From NCBI GenBank assembly GCA_015501595.1, contig JADNRX010000272.1, positions 1 to 64,000 on the forward strand: a DNA stretch of 64,000 nt. Reading direction: 5' to 3'. Source of the stretch: Hymenopellis radicata (taxonomy: Eukaryota; Basidiomycota; Agaricomycetes; Agaricales; Physalacriaceae). The notes under the pieces were generated by a model. It ran no database searches. It was not told the DNA's origin and worked only from the letters and a program-made list of their open reading frames with translations. Every line of letters starts with the position of its first letter. Position 1 is the first letter of the stretch. This document shows, piece after piece, positions 1 through 10,469 of this stretch. Position numbers and translations under genes: made by a program.

Positions 1-68
1 AGACCACATTTAAATGTAACTGCGTCCACCAAAAAAAAAAAAATAAAAAGGCACATGAGGGGAAGCAT

Positions 69-232
69 CACCTCCTAGGCCCGCTTATCGGTACGAGTTA
101 GACCCGAACCCCGATGAGCGATCGGGTCTAACTTGTACCCTAGACCGTGTTCAGGCTGCACGCAATATAACCGCGAATTCAGTGCGAACTTGAGAGCCAC
201 GGAGCATCAGTACTAGGGCAGGCGACACCTCG
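69..232 (+). repeat. Left terminal inverted repeat of the outer element
   Basis: Pairs with 9799-9962 in reverse complement. It contains an internal palindrome around 97-133 (TTAGACCCGA ... TCGGGTCTAA) that could fold into a hairpin. Confidence 0.85.
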
Positions 233-290
233 GATGCATTTGGCATCACTGCGCCGGGTGTCACAGGCCCCGCTCATCATCCCGCCATTG

Positions 291-1422
291 TAGAGACCTC
301 AACGAGTCCGACGCGAGTCAGACTCGCGACTCGTGACGCGAGTACTCACGCAAAAAGAAGTCCAGTTCAGACTCGCGTCGGACTCGACTCGCGATGACTC
401 GTGAGTCATCGCGAGTCCACTCGCGAGTACTCACCATGAGTCCGAGTCATCTCGGATACTCACGAGTACTCGCGAGTCCATACGCCCCCAAGTATTCATG
501 CGCAGCGAGCATCCCCGGGCAATGGCACGGGGACAGTCAGCTGGGCATGAGGATGGGGTGGGGGTGATGGTAGGAGAGTGGTGAAGATGGTGAAGAGTGG
601 GGAAGATGGTAGAGGAGTGAGGGAAGTGGTGATGGGGAGTGGTAGTGGTGGTGGTGGTTGTGGTGTCGACGTGTCATCCTCTCACATCATCCAGCTTTTC
701 TCCTCCCCCTCATCGTATCGCATCCGCCTCCTCCTCATCGCCGTCCATCTCGGTCGTCATGTCATGGTCGTCCGTCGTCGTCGCGTCGTATGCTGCCCAC
801 TTGCTGGGGCTTACGCGTTGTGACCACATCTATACGGAGACGACTTGAAGTCGGTCTCCAATAATATGGACGCCGACTTGGAGTCGAGCGCCGGTGTCGT
901 CGTCGCCGACTTGAAGTCGAGCGACGGAAGTCGTCCTCAAGATCTGCTACTGGCGCAGAGCCAGCAGCAGCAGGCCCGGCACAAAGCCAAGGCCAGATCC
1001 AAGCCAGATCTACACCCTACAGCTGTCTGACAATCGTCAGGACAGCAGAGGCGACAATCGTCGCACTCTGGGTGGTCGTGGTGGTGGTTGAGTTGAGAGC
1101 GAGACGACTCGATCAGACGCTGACGCGTCACTTCGGGACTCGGCCCGGATCGCCGGATTGGGCAGGATAATCGCGCACGTCTCGTTCTCGAGACGTTGCG
1201 GACCGTTTGCTCTGGAAAAAATTTGTAAATTTAGCTAAAATATATTGCTAAATATTTGCGAGTCATTGTGTGATGACTCGCGCCCCACAGACCGATACTC
1301 AGACCCGCGCTTGGACTCGTGCGTACGTGACTCACGAGTCACGCGAGTGCGAACGCCGACGTGCCCGACGCGAGTCGAGTCACCAGATGACTCGGTGACT
1401 CGGTGACTCGTTGAGGTCTCTA
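291..1422. mobile_element. hAT-like non-autonomous element 1
   Basis: Terminal inverted repeat TAGAGACCTCAACGAGTC at 291 with its reverse complement ending at 1422, flanked by a perfect 8-bp target duplication CGCCATTG (283-290 and 1423-1430). TAGAG-type ends with an 8-bp duplication are the hAT signature. Both ends (about 300-480 and 1255-1410) are packed with GAGTC/ACTCGCGAGT words, like the subterminal repeats that hAT transposases bind. The 1.13-kb interior is low-complexity and codes for nothing recognisable. Confidence 0.85.
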
Positions 1423-2754
1423 CGCCATTGCCGCAACTGTCTTCGCCGCCGTCGCGCTTATCTCCCGCCCAAAAAATCACAAAAATAGAATAAAATAAAT
1501 TCCAAAGATACCAATTTACATGTACTACTACCTTGCCTAGGTATTAACTGAAAGGTTAGTAAAATGAACAGTGATGTCCATAGCTGCCTCATGCTCGTCT
1601 CGCCCGCACTCATAGTGGTTGCCGACATCCTCCCAATCAACTCGGACTCATCGTCGTGATCATCGTCGTCACCGTCAGCCTCTGAACATGGTGGGACACT
1701 TACGGGGAAGGTGTCGATGACCATTCCGCCCAACCACAGCCACCGCGTCGCGAGTCCGGCTTTAGTGCAAGGGCAAAAGGCCATTATCCTGGATGTCACG
1801 CACATCTGGAAATCTGTGAGCACGAGAGTGGTCGTCCCAAAGTCTTGTGAGAGTGAGAGCCTTCGTTATTGCTGGGGGCCATCGTGTTGGCAGTAGTTGT
1901 CGTCGCAGATGTGCATCAAATCGACCTCCCGCCATTTCCAGAGAGGTTGATGGCTCCGTGCGCAGGTCCTCAGTGCATACTTTACCCAGACTGCGCTCAA
2001 TCTGCTAGTCGAACGCGCATTAGAACTGGGCAGCAGCAGTCTGTCTGTCTTCGAGCAGGATTCACAACGTTCCGCGGGTCCAGGGGAGGGGAAACAGCAC
2101 ACAGACGGTGCAAAGACACTGTTGAATAGTGGTAGGGTTGACCAGCTGAAAAATGGCTTGATGTAGCCTGGACCGAAGCGATGGTGGTGGTTGGAGGGAG
2201 AGTAACAAGCCTTCGATCACCGTCCGGATCGTTCGGATCGGTCTTCCGATCATGAACGGAACGAGTTCGTCGACGCTCGGGACGGCGACGACGCGCTCGG
2301 AGTAGCAATATAAGTGTCGGTATTTACTATGGTACACATACATGATAGTTCTCAAGTACAACTTTGGTAATATATGCGATATAGATGCAGAAATGACCTT
2401 ACGTAGATAGTATGCCATCGCCATAACCTGAAATTGTCTACTCCAACGTCTGCAATGCTTGGGTAGTGGCATGTAGGTATTACAGAAGTGCTTACAGCTG
2501 TCTGCCACTGGATAAATGTGGTGAAGTCAGACGGAGTGCTTGATTGGAGACAGAAGAAGGTCAAGGTGCACGTAGCTGATTTAGAAATGCATCAAAAACG
2601 AGGATCTGGCAAAAGTGATGCATTCAAAAGTATCACCACTTAGACAGTACCAATAAATTCAGTTCTTTCACTGAGATTAATGTTTTTCTCATTGCCATTA
2701 ACACTATTATATTTTTAGAGAGAGCTAGTCTAACGGTGAGTGTCGGTGCCAGCG

Positions 2755-3403
2755 ATGAACACTGTAAGATCGCTGTACAGCCACACCACATCTTGCCTCT
2801 TACCGCGATGGCACCTCAACGACCAGGTGCCATCTGGCTCTCTACCTTCGTATGTGTGCCCTCCTGAGCTCTCCTGCTTTTGTTTTCTTTGCTTTTTCGA
2901 ATATGGATCTCTCTCCGCAGCTTTCAATAGCCGCGGACAATGTTGTAGACGACTTTTCGCAGTTTCTGCTCCGACGATGAACACACCGCTACGTGTCAGC
3001 CTCCAGGACAGAGCTGTAGTACCTCCGAAGGATGAGCGCAGGTTTCAGGTGGTTGGATTAGTCTGTCAGAGTTGGCTTTTTGGAGTGGGATGGCATCGTG
3101 GATGCATGCTCCTTCCAGAGGTGCGTATTTTCTCCCGCTTTTATGTCTCTGTTATGATGACATGTCCACCCTTGTGTCCTTCCTCTATATGCGAAATTCG
3201 CCAGGTCCTCAACCCCGATCCTTCGCGACAGGCTCAGCATCAACATCAGCAAGTGCCTCATGCTTGTGCAACGACATTGTGCGCGCCACAACTGCCAATC
3301 TCGACGACGATTTCCCAAGTGCTCCGAGCAGCAGCGACGCGACCGTTGGTTCCAGCGAGAATGTCGGCGCCAATGAAGGTTCAAGGCATCAAGGCATCGG
3401 CGG
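2755..3403 (+). pseudogene. Left part of a gene split by a hAT insertion
   Basis: An unrecognised gene lies inside the outer element. Plausible introns are visible (donor GTATGTGTG near 2851, acceptor CCGCAG near 2920; donor GTGCGT at 3121, acceptor GCCAG ending 3204). After the last intron one frame is Ser/Ala-rich and runs to the codons ATC GGC GG at 3396-3403, which are the target duplication of hAT element 2. The same frame resumes at 9433. The exons upstream of 3205 could not be joined with certainty and the start codon is unknown. Function unknown; the composition resembles a disordered C-terminal region. Confidence 0.45.
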
Positions 3404-6400
3404 TAGAGCATGACACGAGTTTGGGCTGGCACAGGTAACTCGCAGGTAACCTGCGACTCGCGACTCGCGACCCGGGTTTGCGCAAGTCGCAGGTTTGAGG
3501 TTGGAGCATTCTGCAAGTACTTGTGCAGGTTCCGGTAGTCAGTTAAGATATAATATTATGCATATAACCTATGTTATACATATGAATATAGTGAACAGCC
3601 CGGGTCGGCCGGGGGTATTCAAATTTGACCCCGACCCCTACCCGCAACTTTACCCCACCCGCCGGTACGGGTATGGGTCACCCGCCCATAGACCCACGGT
3701 TCACGGGTCACCCGACACCCTCGTAACCCTCACGCTTTTCGTGCCCGCCGACGACCCCCGAGCAATTGCGCGGGAGTCAGCGACGTGCACGATATGCATT
3801 GGCGAGGCCCCGGCTACTTGCGAGAGTAAGCACCGCGGCTCGACCAAGTGCAGAGAGGTGGAGCAGGCGAGGTGAGGAAATAGTGGCGATGATGGTGGGC
3901 GCGAGGAGATGGCGCGTGTGAGGAGACGGCACGTGTGAGGAGACGGCGCGTGTGAGGAGATGGTAGACGTGAGACACGGCTACGCAATGGAAGTGAGAAA
4001 AGAAAGTCAAGAAGGAGTAAATACGCACGTTTGAGGCTGGACGCGTCCGCGACGCCGTCCAGCCCCAAGAATCTACCCATTGCCTCATTGGAGACAAGAA
4101 CGAGACGCACGGGGGTTCATCCAGCCTCTTGAAGCCCGTCGTCGTCATACAAAGACGTTGCGGCTCCGTCAAGGAGGCTTACGCGTCGTGTTTTCAAAGG
4201 CGCGGTGCTCTGCGCGCAGCGGCGGGGGATCCAAGCCCGCCCAGACCATCCAGTCGTTATGCAGCCTCGTCCGGAGGGCTTACGCGTGTCTGATGCACGT
4301 CGATTTGGTGCCGTCGTATAGACGAGCACCAGCATGCGCCCCGGAATGTATCCAAGGGCGCAGCGGCCAGCGTGAAGCTGAAACCGCCACAAAAGGCACG
4401 GGAAACGAAAGAAAAGAAAGAAGAGAGTAGTCTCTTAAAAACAGACGCTATATACACGATCAATTTTTGTAATGTGAGGTTGATCGATGTGTATAGAGTC
4501 TGTCGATTAAGTTGGGGTCTGTACCGCGATTGGCGTTATTACATAAGTCAGCCAAATCGGACGACATGTATTTTGCTTCATTGCTGTCACCATCAAACCA
4601 CCTTACCCTCAACATGTCTGCACAGCAACACTCGCGTCGAGACCACGAGGACAGCAGACTCAACTGCAATGACAGCGAACGCAACGGCGACGACCAGCAC
4701 AGCGAGCCTGACTACGAGGGTAGCGAGTACAGCAGCAAGAACAGCAAGGACAACTATGAGCACAGGATTTTATCAGGCGGACTACAGCGGCGGCGCAGTG
4801 CGGCGTCTATGAGCTCCTCGCTTGCGACGACAAGTGGGGAAGGGAACGAGCAACCGGAGAGGAAGTAGACGGCGTGGGCAGACACGGTACATGCAGGTGC
4901 GTTTTGTTTGCTTGTCGCCTTCCCATGGCTGACTGCATTCCAGGCTCCGCCTTTGGGATATGGCCGTTCACACTCTGTACACCACCTGCTGGTCGATGAC
5001 CGATCCGCCACAAGACTTTTCTATAGGTCAAGGTTGCCCCACTTACCACATCCTGCACAACCTCACCACAACGCTATCCGGCTACCATCTCCTCCTGTAG
5101 TCCATGCCCAGATTTCACGAAACGTGTACGGTCCTGATGGGCGCATTAGCCCGATGCCACAGTCCCTTGACGCCCTCGCGCCGCTCCAGCAGCCCTGACT
5201 TCGCTACACTTATTTATTTATGTCTATCCTACACGTACAGTTACTACTCAAACATGTTTTATGCTCGAAATGCACTGGAAAATGCAGTAAGGCGCCCTGA
5301 GTAAGCCTGGTTCCATAGCTATTTGCATGAGTGGCAAGAGCGGCGAAGGCCTCGTCGTCGCGTAGCTGTTATCGTCGGCGAGGATGGGCGCGAGCTCGAC
5401 TGTGCTTGCCTGAACTTAGGGGACCTACCTTAAATGGTTGACTTATGTAATAAGTCCAACCGCGGTACAGCCCCCCACTTAAACACTAGACTAAGAAGAG
5501 AGGCCCTGGAACAAATCATGGGCCCTCAGAGCACGTCGTTGTTGACGTGCTCTGGTGGTAAGAGAGAGATCGCGCCAGATCGCAGCTGATCAATCCGTAT
5601 CCGGCAGTTGCCGACGTGTTCGGCCATCTCGGCGATCGGTAAAATTCGTCGGCAACGTCGTTTCTCAATGACGTTGGCCTCGTTTGAGGCCAAATAAATT
5701 GCTAAAAATCTTCAAAATATGGATGCTCATTGAGGTGAGTACTTGAAGCAGTACTCACCTGAGGAAACTTGTACCACGGGTGACTACGGGTCACGCGGGT
5801 CACACCGGGTTCTTGGATCGGTACCCCGACCCGTACCCGCATCCACCCCCACCCGCCACCCGGTCCGGGTGGGTAGTGAATAGCCCGGGTCGGGGCACCC
5901 GGTCCGGGTCACGGATGCGGGTGGGTCAGGGTCCAGGTAGGGGTCTCGGTCCGAGCACCCGCTCTGACCCGCGTCACCCTTTCTTACCCGTACCGTAGTC
6001 CAGTTGGACCAAATGTCATAGGATAAACATAGTATATATTCTTATGTCAATTCTCATATTTTATTTGGGCCCCAACGAGCCCATCGTCGCCCAAAAACGA
6101 CGCCGCGAACGAATTTCCTCGATCGGAGAGCTGGCCGCACGTCCCGGCAACTGCCGGATAACGATCGATCAGCTCAGATCGTATCTCCTTGGCTCTGACC
6201 ACCACAGCACGACCTCACTGTCGTGCTCGTCGGCCCCAGAAAAATTTCTGGGGCTTCTCTGACTTATTATTCATGTTCTCCTTCGCTCTCCTGGGGCGGT
6301 TTGGCTTTGCGCCGGCCGCTGCGCCCTCGGATACGTTCCGGGGCGCATTCTGGTGTTCGTCTTCGCGACGACACCAATCCGACGACCCTCCACGACGCGT

Positions 6401-6849
6401 AAGCCCTCGGGATGAGGCCGCCGTACTGCCTGACAACGGGCGCGGTTGCCCAGCACGACACCGACAATACCGGGGACAATACCGAGGACGACCGGGCGCG
6501 CAACGACGCGTAAGCCCTCATAAGCGAGGCTGCACTAATACTGCCCCTGCTTGGACCGCTGGTTGACGCCTGCTCCGCGTCGGTGTTGTCCTTTCCGAGG
6601 CTGGATGGCGTTGTGAACGCATCCAGCCCGAACCGTGCGTGTTGTCTGCTTCTTTTCTTTTTTATTTCTCAACTTAGCCAGATTTACATTGGCACTCTGG
6701 AAAGACTACGTCTCAGCGGAAACGAAGACGATATCCATAATCAAGAGCGTGGAACCGGCTACAACGCCAAAGTGCACTTCTCGCCGCTGTCGCGACGTTC
6801 TTCCATTTCCTTCCCCATATCCCCTCAATTCCTGCATTTTATCAAGTTC

Positions 6850-8938
6850 ATCAGTAAATTCGCGGATCAATAGACGGGTATAGCAAGTATAGCCGGAATA
6901 GGCAAGGTGATCGGATCCCCTACACAGCTCAGATTTCCCTATACTGCGTGTTTTTCCTATACATCGAACCTCTATACCAGTCATGGTCCGTGCGCTAACA
7001 ACACGAAGCCACGTGCATGTTCAGTTTTCTTTTTTTTTTCCCAAGTCCGAGTCGTCTTCGCTCTTGCTTCCACCCACACTGCACACTACGTATCCAATGG
7101 CGTAATGCACTGTCACACGGGCGACCACTCTACCACCAACGATGATGCAAGGACATTTGCACGACGACCGTGTCCGCCGCCGATGACCAGCCGCCGCCGA
7201 CCAACTAATCTAGGAAGCATGGTAACAACAGCGGTACCGTCCGCGAGGACGATGACAGCGGCGGCACCAGTCAGCCAGCGAGGATGACCATCGTCCGAAC
7301 GGCGACAGCAGCGGTATCAGCCAGCAAGGATGGGCTTCCGAGGATGGCACCAACAACAACATGAGCCCAAGGACGACACTACCTGAGGACAACGACACTA
7401 CCCGAGGACAACGACACCAGCACACAATAGCGACGATAGCGCGCTACAACATCCGGCGAAGACGGCAACAATGGCGGCACCATCCAGCGAGGACAGCTAC
7501 GACGATGACGGTATCGGTCTCCAGGACGACAACGACATCTTACGGCAAGATAATGGCGAGGATAACATCAGCCAGAGACGTTGATCACTCCCCACACTCC
7601 AGCCAAGTGCGTATTTCTCCTCGATTGCCACGACAGAGTCCTTATGTATCTACAGGCTGCGATTGGTAACATGTGCCGCGGTGGTCGCATGTTCGCTCCC
7701 ACCAAGACCTGGCGCAAATGGCACGTCAAGGTCAACCAGAACCAGCGCAGGTTCGCGGTTGTATCAGCCTTGGCTGCCTCTGCTTTCCCTTCTCTCGTTC
7801 TCGCCCGTGGTCACCGCATCGAGCAGATCAAGGAGGTTCCTCTCGTTGTCTCATCTGCCGCTGAATCGTTCAAGAAGACCAACACGCCGCCTGGTGGACA
7901 CCTTGGCCGTCTCGTTATCTGGACCGAGGTGCTTTCAGTCTCCTTGATGAAGTTTTCGGAACCTTCGACAAGGCTTCAACACACGAAAAGGACTACATGT
8001 ATGTTTCAATATACTTGGTCCCTTTCGTTCTTAAATAACGCATTTCCAGCCTCCTCACCGCCAAGATCTCCAACCCCGACGTGACGCGTCTTATCAACAG
8101 CGATGAGATCCAGTCTATCGTCCGTCCCGCGAGCCAGAAGATCCAAAAGCGCCCATGGACGCAGAAGAACCCTCTGCGTAACAAGGCCGTCTTGTTCCGA
8201 AGACCCTTCGGCGATGGACCGTTCGCCGAGGAGGACAACAATTAAGAGTAAGTTGATAATTATCTATTCCGTGAGACCCGGTGCTGATACCCCGACGCAG
8301 TGTTGAGGTCACCTCCACGGCACATACTGTGACCAGCTCTGCTAGAGCGAGGACGACAACATAACTACAGTACCAGCTGAGGTGATGACGGCGCAAGCAA
8401 CGACAGGAACGGGACAAGCGAAGGTCGAACGTGCATACCACGCAAGCGGGAGCAGTGAAGATGATTGAATCTGAAGTAAGTCAATTTCTTTAACGTGCTG
8501 TGTCTTATTAATCTGCTTCGCAGATCACTCGCTCAAGCCCAACGACAAGGCAGCGTGGCCCTGCATTATCATCTTGGAGGTGGGATGGTCGACGACGACG
8601 ACGGACTTTGCAACCGAGAAGCGCGACGGACTGTGAACAACGCGCCGATGAGGGCGCCGCGGCGTGGCATGAGCCTCGCTTTATTATGTAGCTGTAGAGT
8701 ATAATGCAAATCGAACGCTGTTTCCCCATCCTACAATGTGTGAACCAGTATAAAATGCAATGGAATAGTAGTAGGCAGGTATAGGGGCCTGATTCACGCC
8801 GTATAGGCTAGCCTCTTTCCCTATACTTCTCTACAAATCCATGGTATAGAATCCAGAGATTCACTTTTTCTCTATACCGGCAAAAAACGGTATAGGCGGT
8901 ATGGACTATACCACCTATAGATCCCTGAATTTACTGAT
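6850..8938. mobile_element. TIR element 5 carrying an RPL4 gene fragment
   Basis: Ends CATCAGTAAATTC (near 6850) and GAATTTACTGATG (ending near 8938) are inverted copies, followed inward by clusters of GGTATAG/CTATACC words (6872-6980 and 8780-8925). This arrangement resembles the subterminal repeats of the other hATs. The flanks AAGTTCAT and ATGTTCCG share only part of an 8-bp word, so the target duplication is decayed or the family differs. The interior carries a broken ribosomal protein uL4 gene and further intron-like signals downstream (GTAAGTTGA after 8250; GTAAGTCAA near 8475 with TTCGCAG near 8520). Confidence 0.55.
7656..8245 (+). pseudogene. RPL4: Captured fragment of ribosomal protein uL4 (RPL4) gene
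   Basis: The translated stretch reads [20 protein letters not shown], a hallmark of eukaryotic 60S protein uL4, and continues through the conserved RGHRIEQI region. The downstream part keeps [12 protein letters not shown] and [12 protein letters not shown]. The middle of the family between these blocks (the Arg/Lys-rich core) is missing, a GAGGGT-type run has lost one G near 7923 (frameshift), and a GTATGT...CCAG intron (about 7999-8049) is retained. The C-terminus diverges after LFR and stops at 8243. Retained introns show capture from genomic DNA rather than from an mRNA copy. Unlikely to give a working ribosomal protein. Confidence 0.85.
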
Positions 8939-9432
8939 GTTCCGGTTCTTGCGTGCAAGTAGCCGGGACTTGTAATCTGCATCGTGCACGTCGTTAGCCC
9001 CCGCGCAATTGCTCGGGGGTCGGCGGCGGGCACGAAGAGCATGATGAGCACAACCCGAGATATTTTTGGTGGGTAACCCGCACCCGCGCCACGGAACAGG
9101 GTAAGTGGCGGGTACGGGTAGGGGTTCAGATTGATATACCCACGGGATACCCGCGCTATTCACTACGGGTGGGCCGACCCCGGCTGTTCACTATATGAAT
9201 ATGATTCAACAGAGTTGCAATAGGCTATAGAGATGATGTTTGCACTAGTTTGACCTCAGTTGAAGGGGATATGAGTGGGTTATAGCTCAAAACTCGTCAA
9301 AAACTCGCAAACTCGCGAGTTTTAGACCCGCGACTCGCAAGTTTGAGACAAGTCACAAGTCCAGACTTCAGATACGCAAACTCGCGCAAACTCGACCCGC
9401 CGGACCCGGGTTTAGACTCGTGGCATGCTCTA

Positions 9433-9633
9433 ATCGGCGGCGATATGTCGAGCAGTGGTCTTATTGCCATGCTGCACTTCGAGACGGATACGGACTTCTT
9501 TAAGTTCATGGCAGAAGGGGGATCCATAGATATGTCTGGTTGGGTGGGAGGACAGACTCCAGCTACATCCAACTGCTGGGATGTCGGACCACCTGTACCC
9601 TACTCAAATCCCAGCCCCTTCAACTCATTTTAA
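9433..9633 (+). pseudogene. Right part of the gene split by hAT element 2
   Basis: The frame resumes with ATC GGC GGC GAT ATG at 9433, using the second copy of the target duplication, and runs 66 codons to a TAA at 9631. The segment is hydrophilic then aromatic (LIAMLHFETDTDFFKFMAEG) with a Pro/Ser/Asn-rich end. Removing the element and one duplication copy leaves a continuous frame with the segment ending at 3403. Function unrecognised. Confidence 0.55.
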
Positions 9634-10469
9634 TAGGCCCCATGTACGCCTCTGTATCTGATGAATATTCTATGATTTTTTGCATATTTTATCGAATTTA
9701 TTGAGTACAAGTAAGAAAGGAAAGAATTGAGGGCGGGGCGGGAGGCGTGACGATGCCCGAACGTGATTGATGGCGCCGCGGTATTGCCAAATACCCCCGA
9801 GGTGTCGCCCGCCCTAGTACTGACCATCTGCGTCTCTTAAGTTCGCATCGAATTCGCGGCTATATTGCGTGCAGCCTGAACATGGTCTAAGGGTACAAGT
9901 TAGACCCGATCGCTCATCGGGGTTCGGGTCTAACTAGTACCGATAAGCGGGCCTAGGAGGTGGGAAGCATGATCGAGTTTCGGCCCCGAATGCAGAACCG
10001 AGCCTTGACCGAGCCTGTCTACCTCATTATGCGGAGACGCTCGGCAACGCGGACTAACCAACAAAATACTAATATCTGAGAATCGTTGGCGTCAGGAAGG
10101 TAGGTTACGCTGGATTTTGTAGACCCACTTTGTTTCTGTGAAGTCAAATTGATGACTATCATCACCTAAGCGCCGCGCCACGGGACGGTGAGAGCGCCGA
10201 GACAGAAATGCAGGCTCGTAGCCTTGCACTGCGCAGCAGGAGGTGACGGGAACACGACGATACTTTATATCGAACTCACAAGTTTCACTCGAAGAAAGAA
10301 AAACTAGAAAGATCGGCGAACAGCGCATGCAAAGCGCTATTCCTCCGAGATGACCATTTATACACAAGCCAGGCGGCGACTTTGACATGCGAGAAGACTA
10401 CACTAACACTACTAAATACTCTAGGATTGGGCAGACATGGAGAAACAGAAAGGAAGCAAAGAAACACTA

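Larger units (their letters stand above)
5874..9165. mobile_element. hAT-like element 4, nested in element 3
   Basis: Ends TAGTGAATAGCCCGGGTCGG at 5874 and GCGCTATTCACTA finishing at 9165, flanked by CGGGTGGG at 5866-5873 and 9166-9173 (perfect 8-bp duplication). It belongs to the same family as element 3 in opposite orientation: its right end (8950-9165) matches in reverse complement the left end of element 3 (3589-3830), and 6060-6260, 6290-6430 and 6598-6680 match in reverse 5500-5720, 4250-4400 and 4030-4080. It inserted about 20 bases from the right end of element 3. Confidence 0.85.
3589..9193. mobile_element. hAT-like element 3, nested in element 2
   Basis: Ends TAGTGAACAGCCCGGGTCGG at 3589 and GGCTGTTCACTA finishing at 9193, flanked by TATGAATA at 3581-3588 and 9194-9201 (perfect 8-bp duplication). 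Both ends are rich in ACCCG/CGGGT words. Its own body is 3589-5873 plus the last ~20 bases, about 2.3 kb. It contains a short open stretch at 4614-4868 (Asp/Ser-rich, unrecognised) and no recognisable transposase. Confidence 0.85.
3404..9432. mobile_element. hAT-like element 2 (carries nested elements 3-5)
   Basis: Ends TAGAGCATGACACGAGT at 3404 and its near-inverse finishing at 9432, flanked by a perfect 8-bp duplication ATCGGCGG (3396-3403 and 9433-9440). Subterminal ACTCGC/GCGAGT words occur at both ends (3425-3500 and 9280-9410). Without the nested element its own sequence is only about 0.4 kb, so it was a MITE-sized non-autonomous hAT before later insertions. It sits in a reading frame. 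Confidence 0.85.
69..9962. mobile_element. Outer TIR DNA transposon (MULE-like or hAT-like)
   Basis: The first ~165 bases from 69 (beginning CACCTCCTAGGCCCGC) reappear as the reverse complement ending at 9962, with scattered mismatches; weaker similarity extends the arms to about 195 bp. Immediately outside lie two copies of GGAAGCAT (61-68 and 9963-9970), a perfect 8-bp target duplication (9 bp if the terminal C is not counted). Long arms with an 8-9 bp duplication are typical of Mutator-like elements; hAT elements also make 8-bp duplications. Without the nested insertions the element is about 2.7 kb. No transposase was recognised, so it is probably non-autonomous, possibly with a captured gene. 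Confidence 0.8.

Noticed and set aside
300..480. CRISPR-like array from regularly spaced ACTCGCGAGT words
   Set aside because: The words are irregular, lack unique spacers and lie at a hAT terminus in a eukaryotic sequence.
2062..2508. 148-codon minus-strand open frame
   Set aside because: No splice context, motif or composition of a real gene; lies in the outer transposon.
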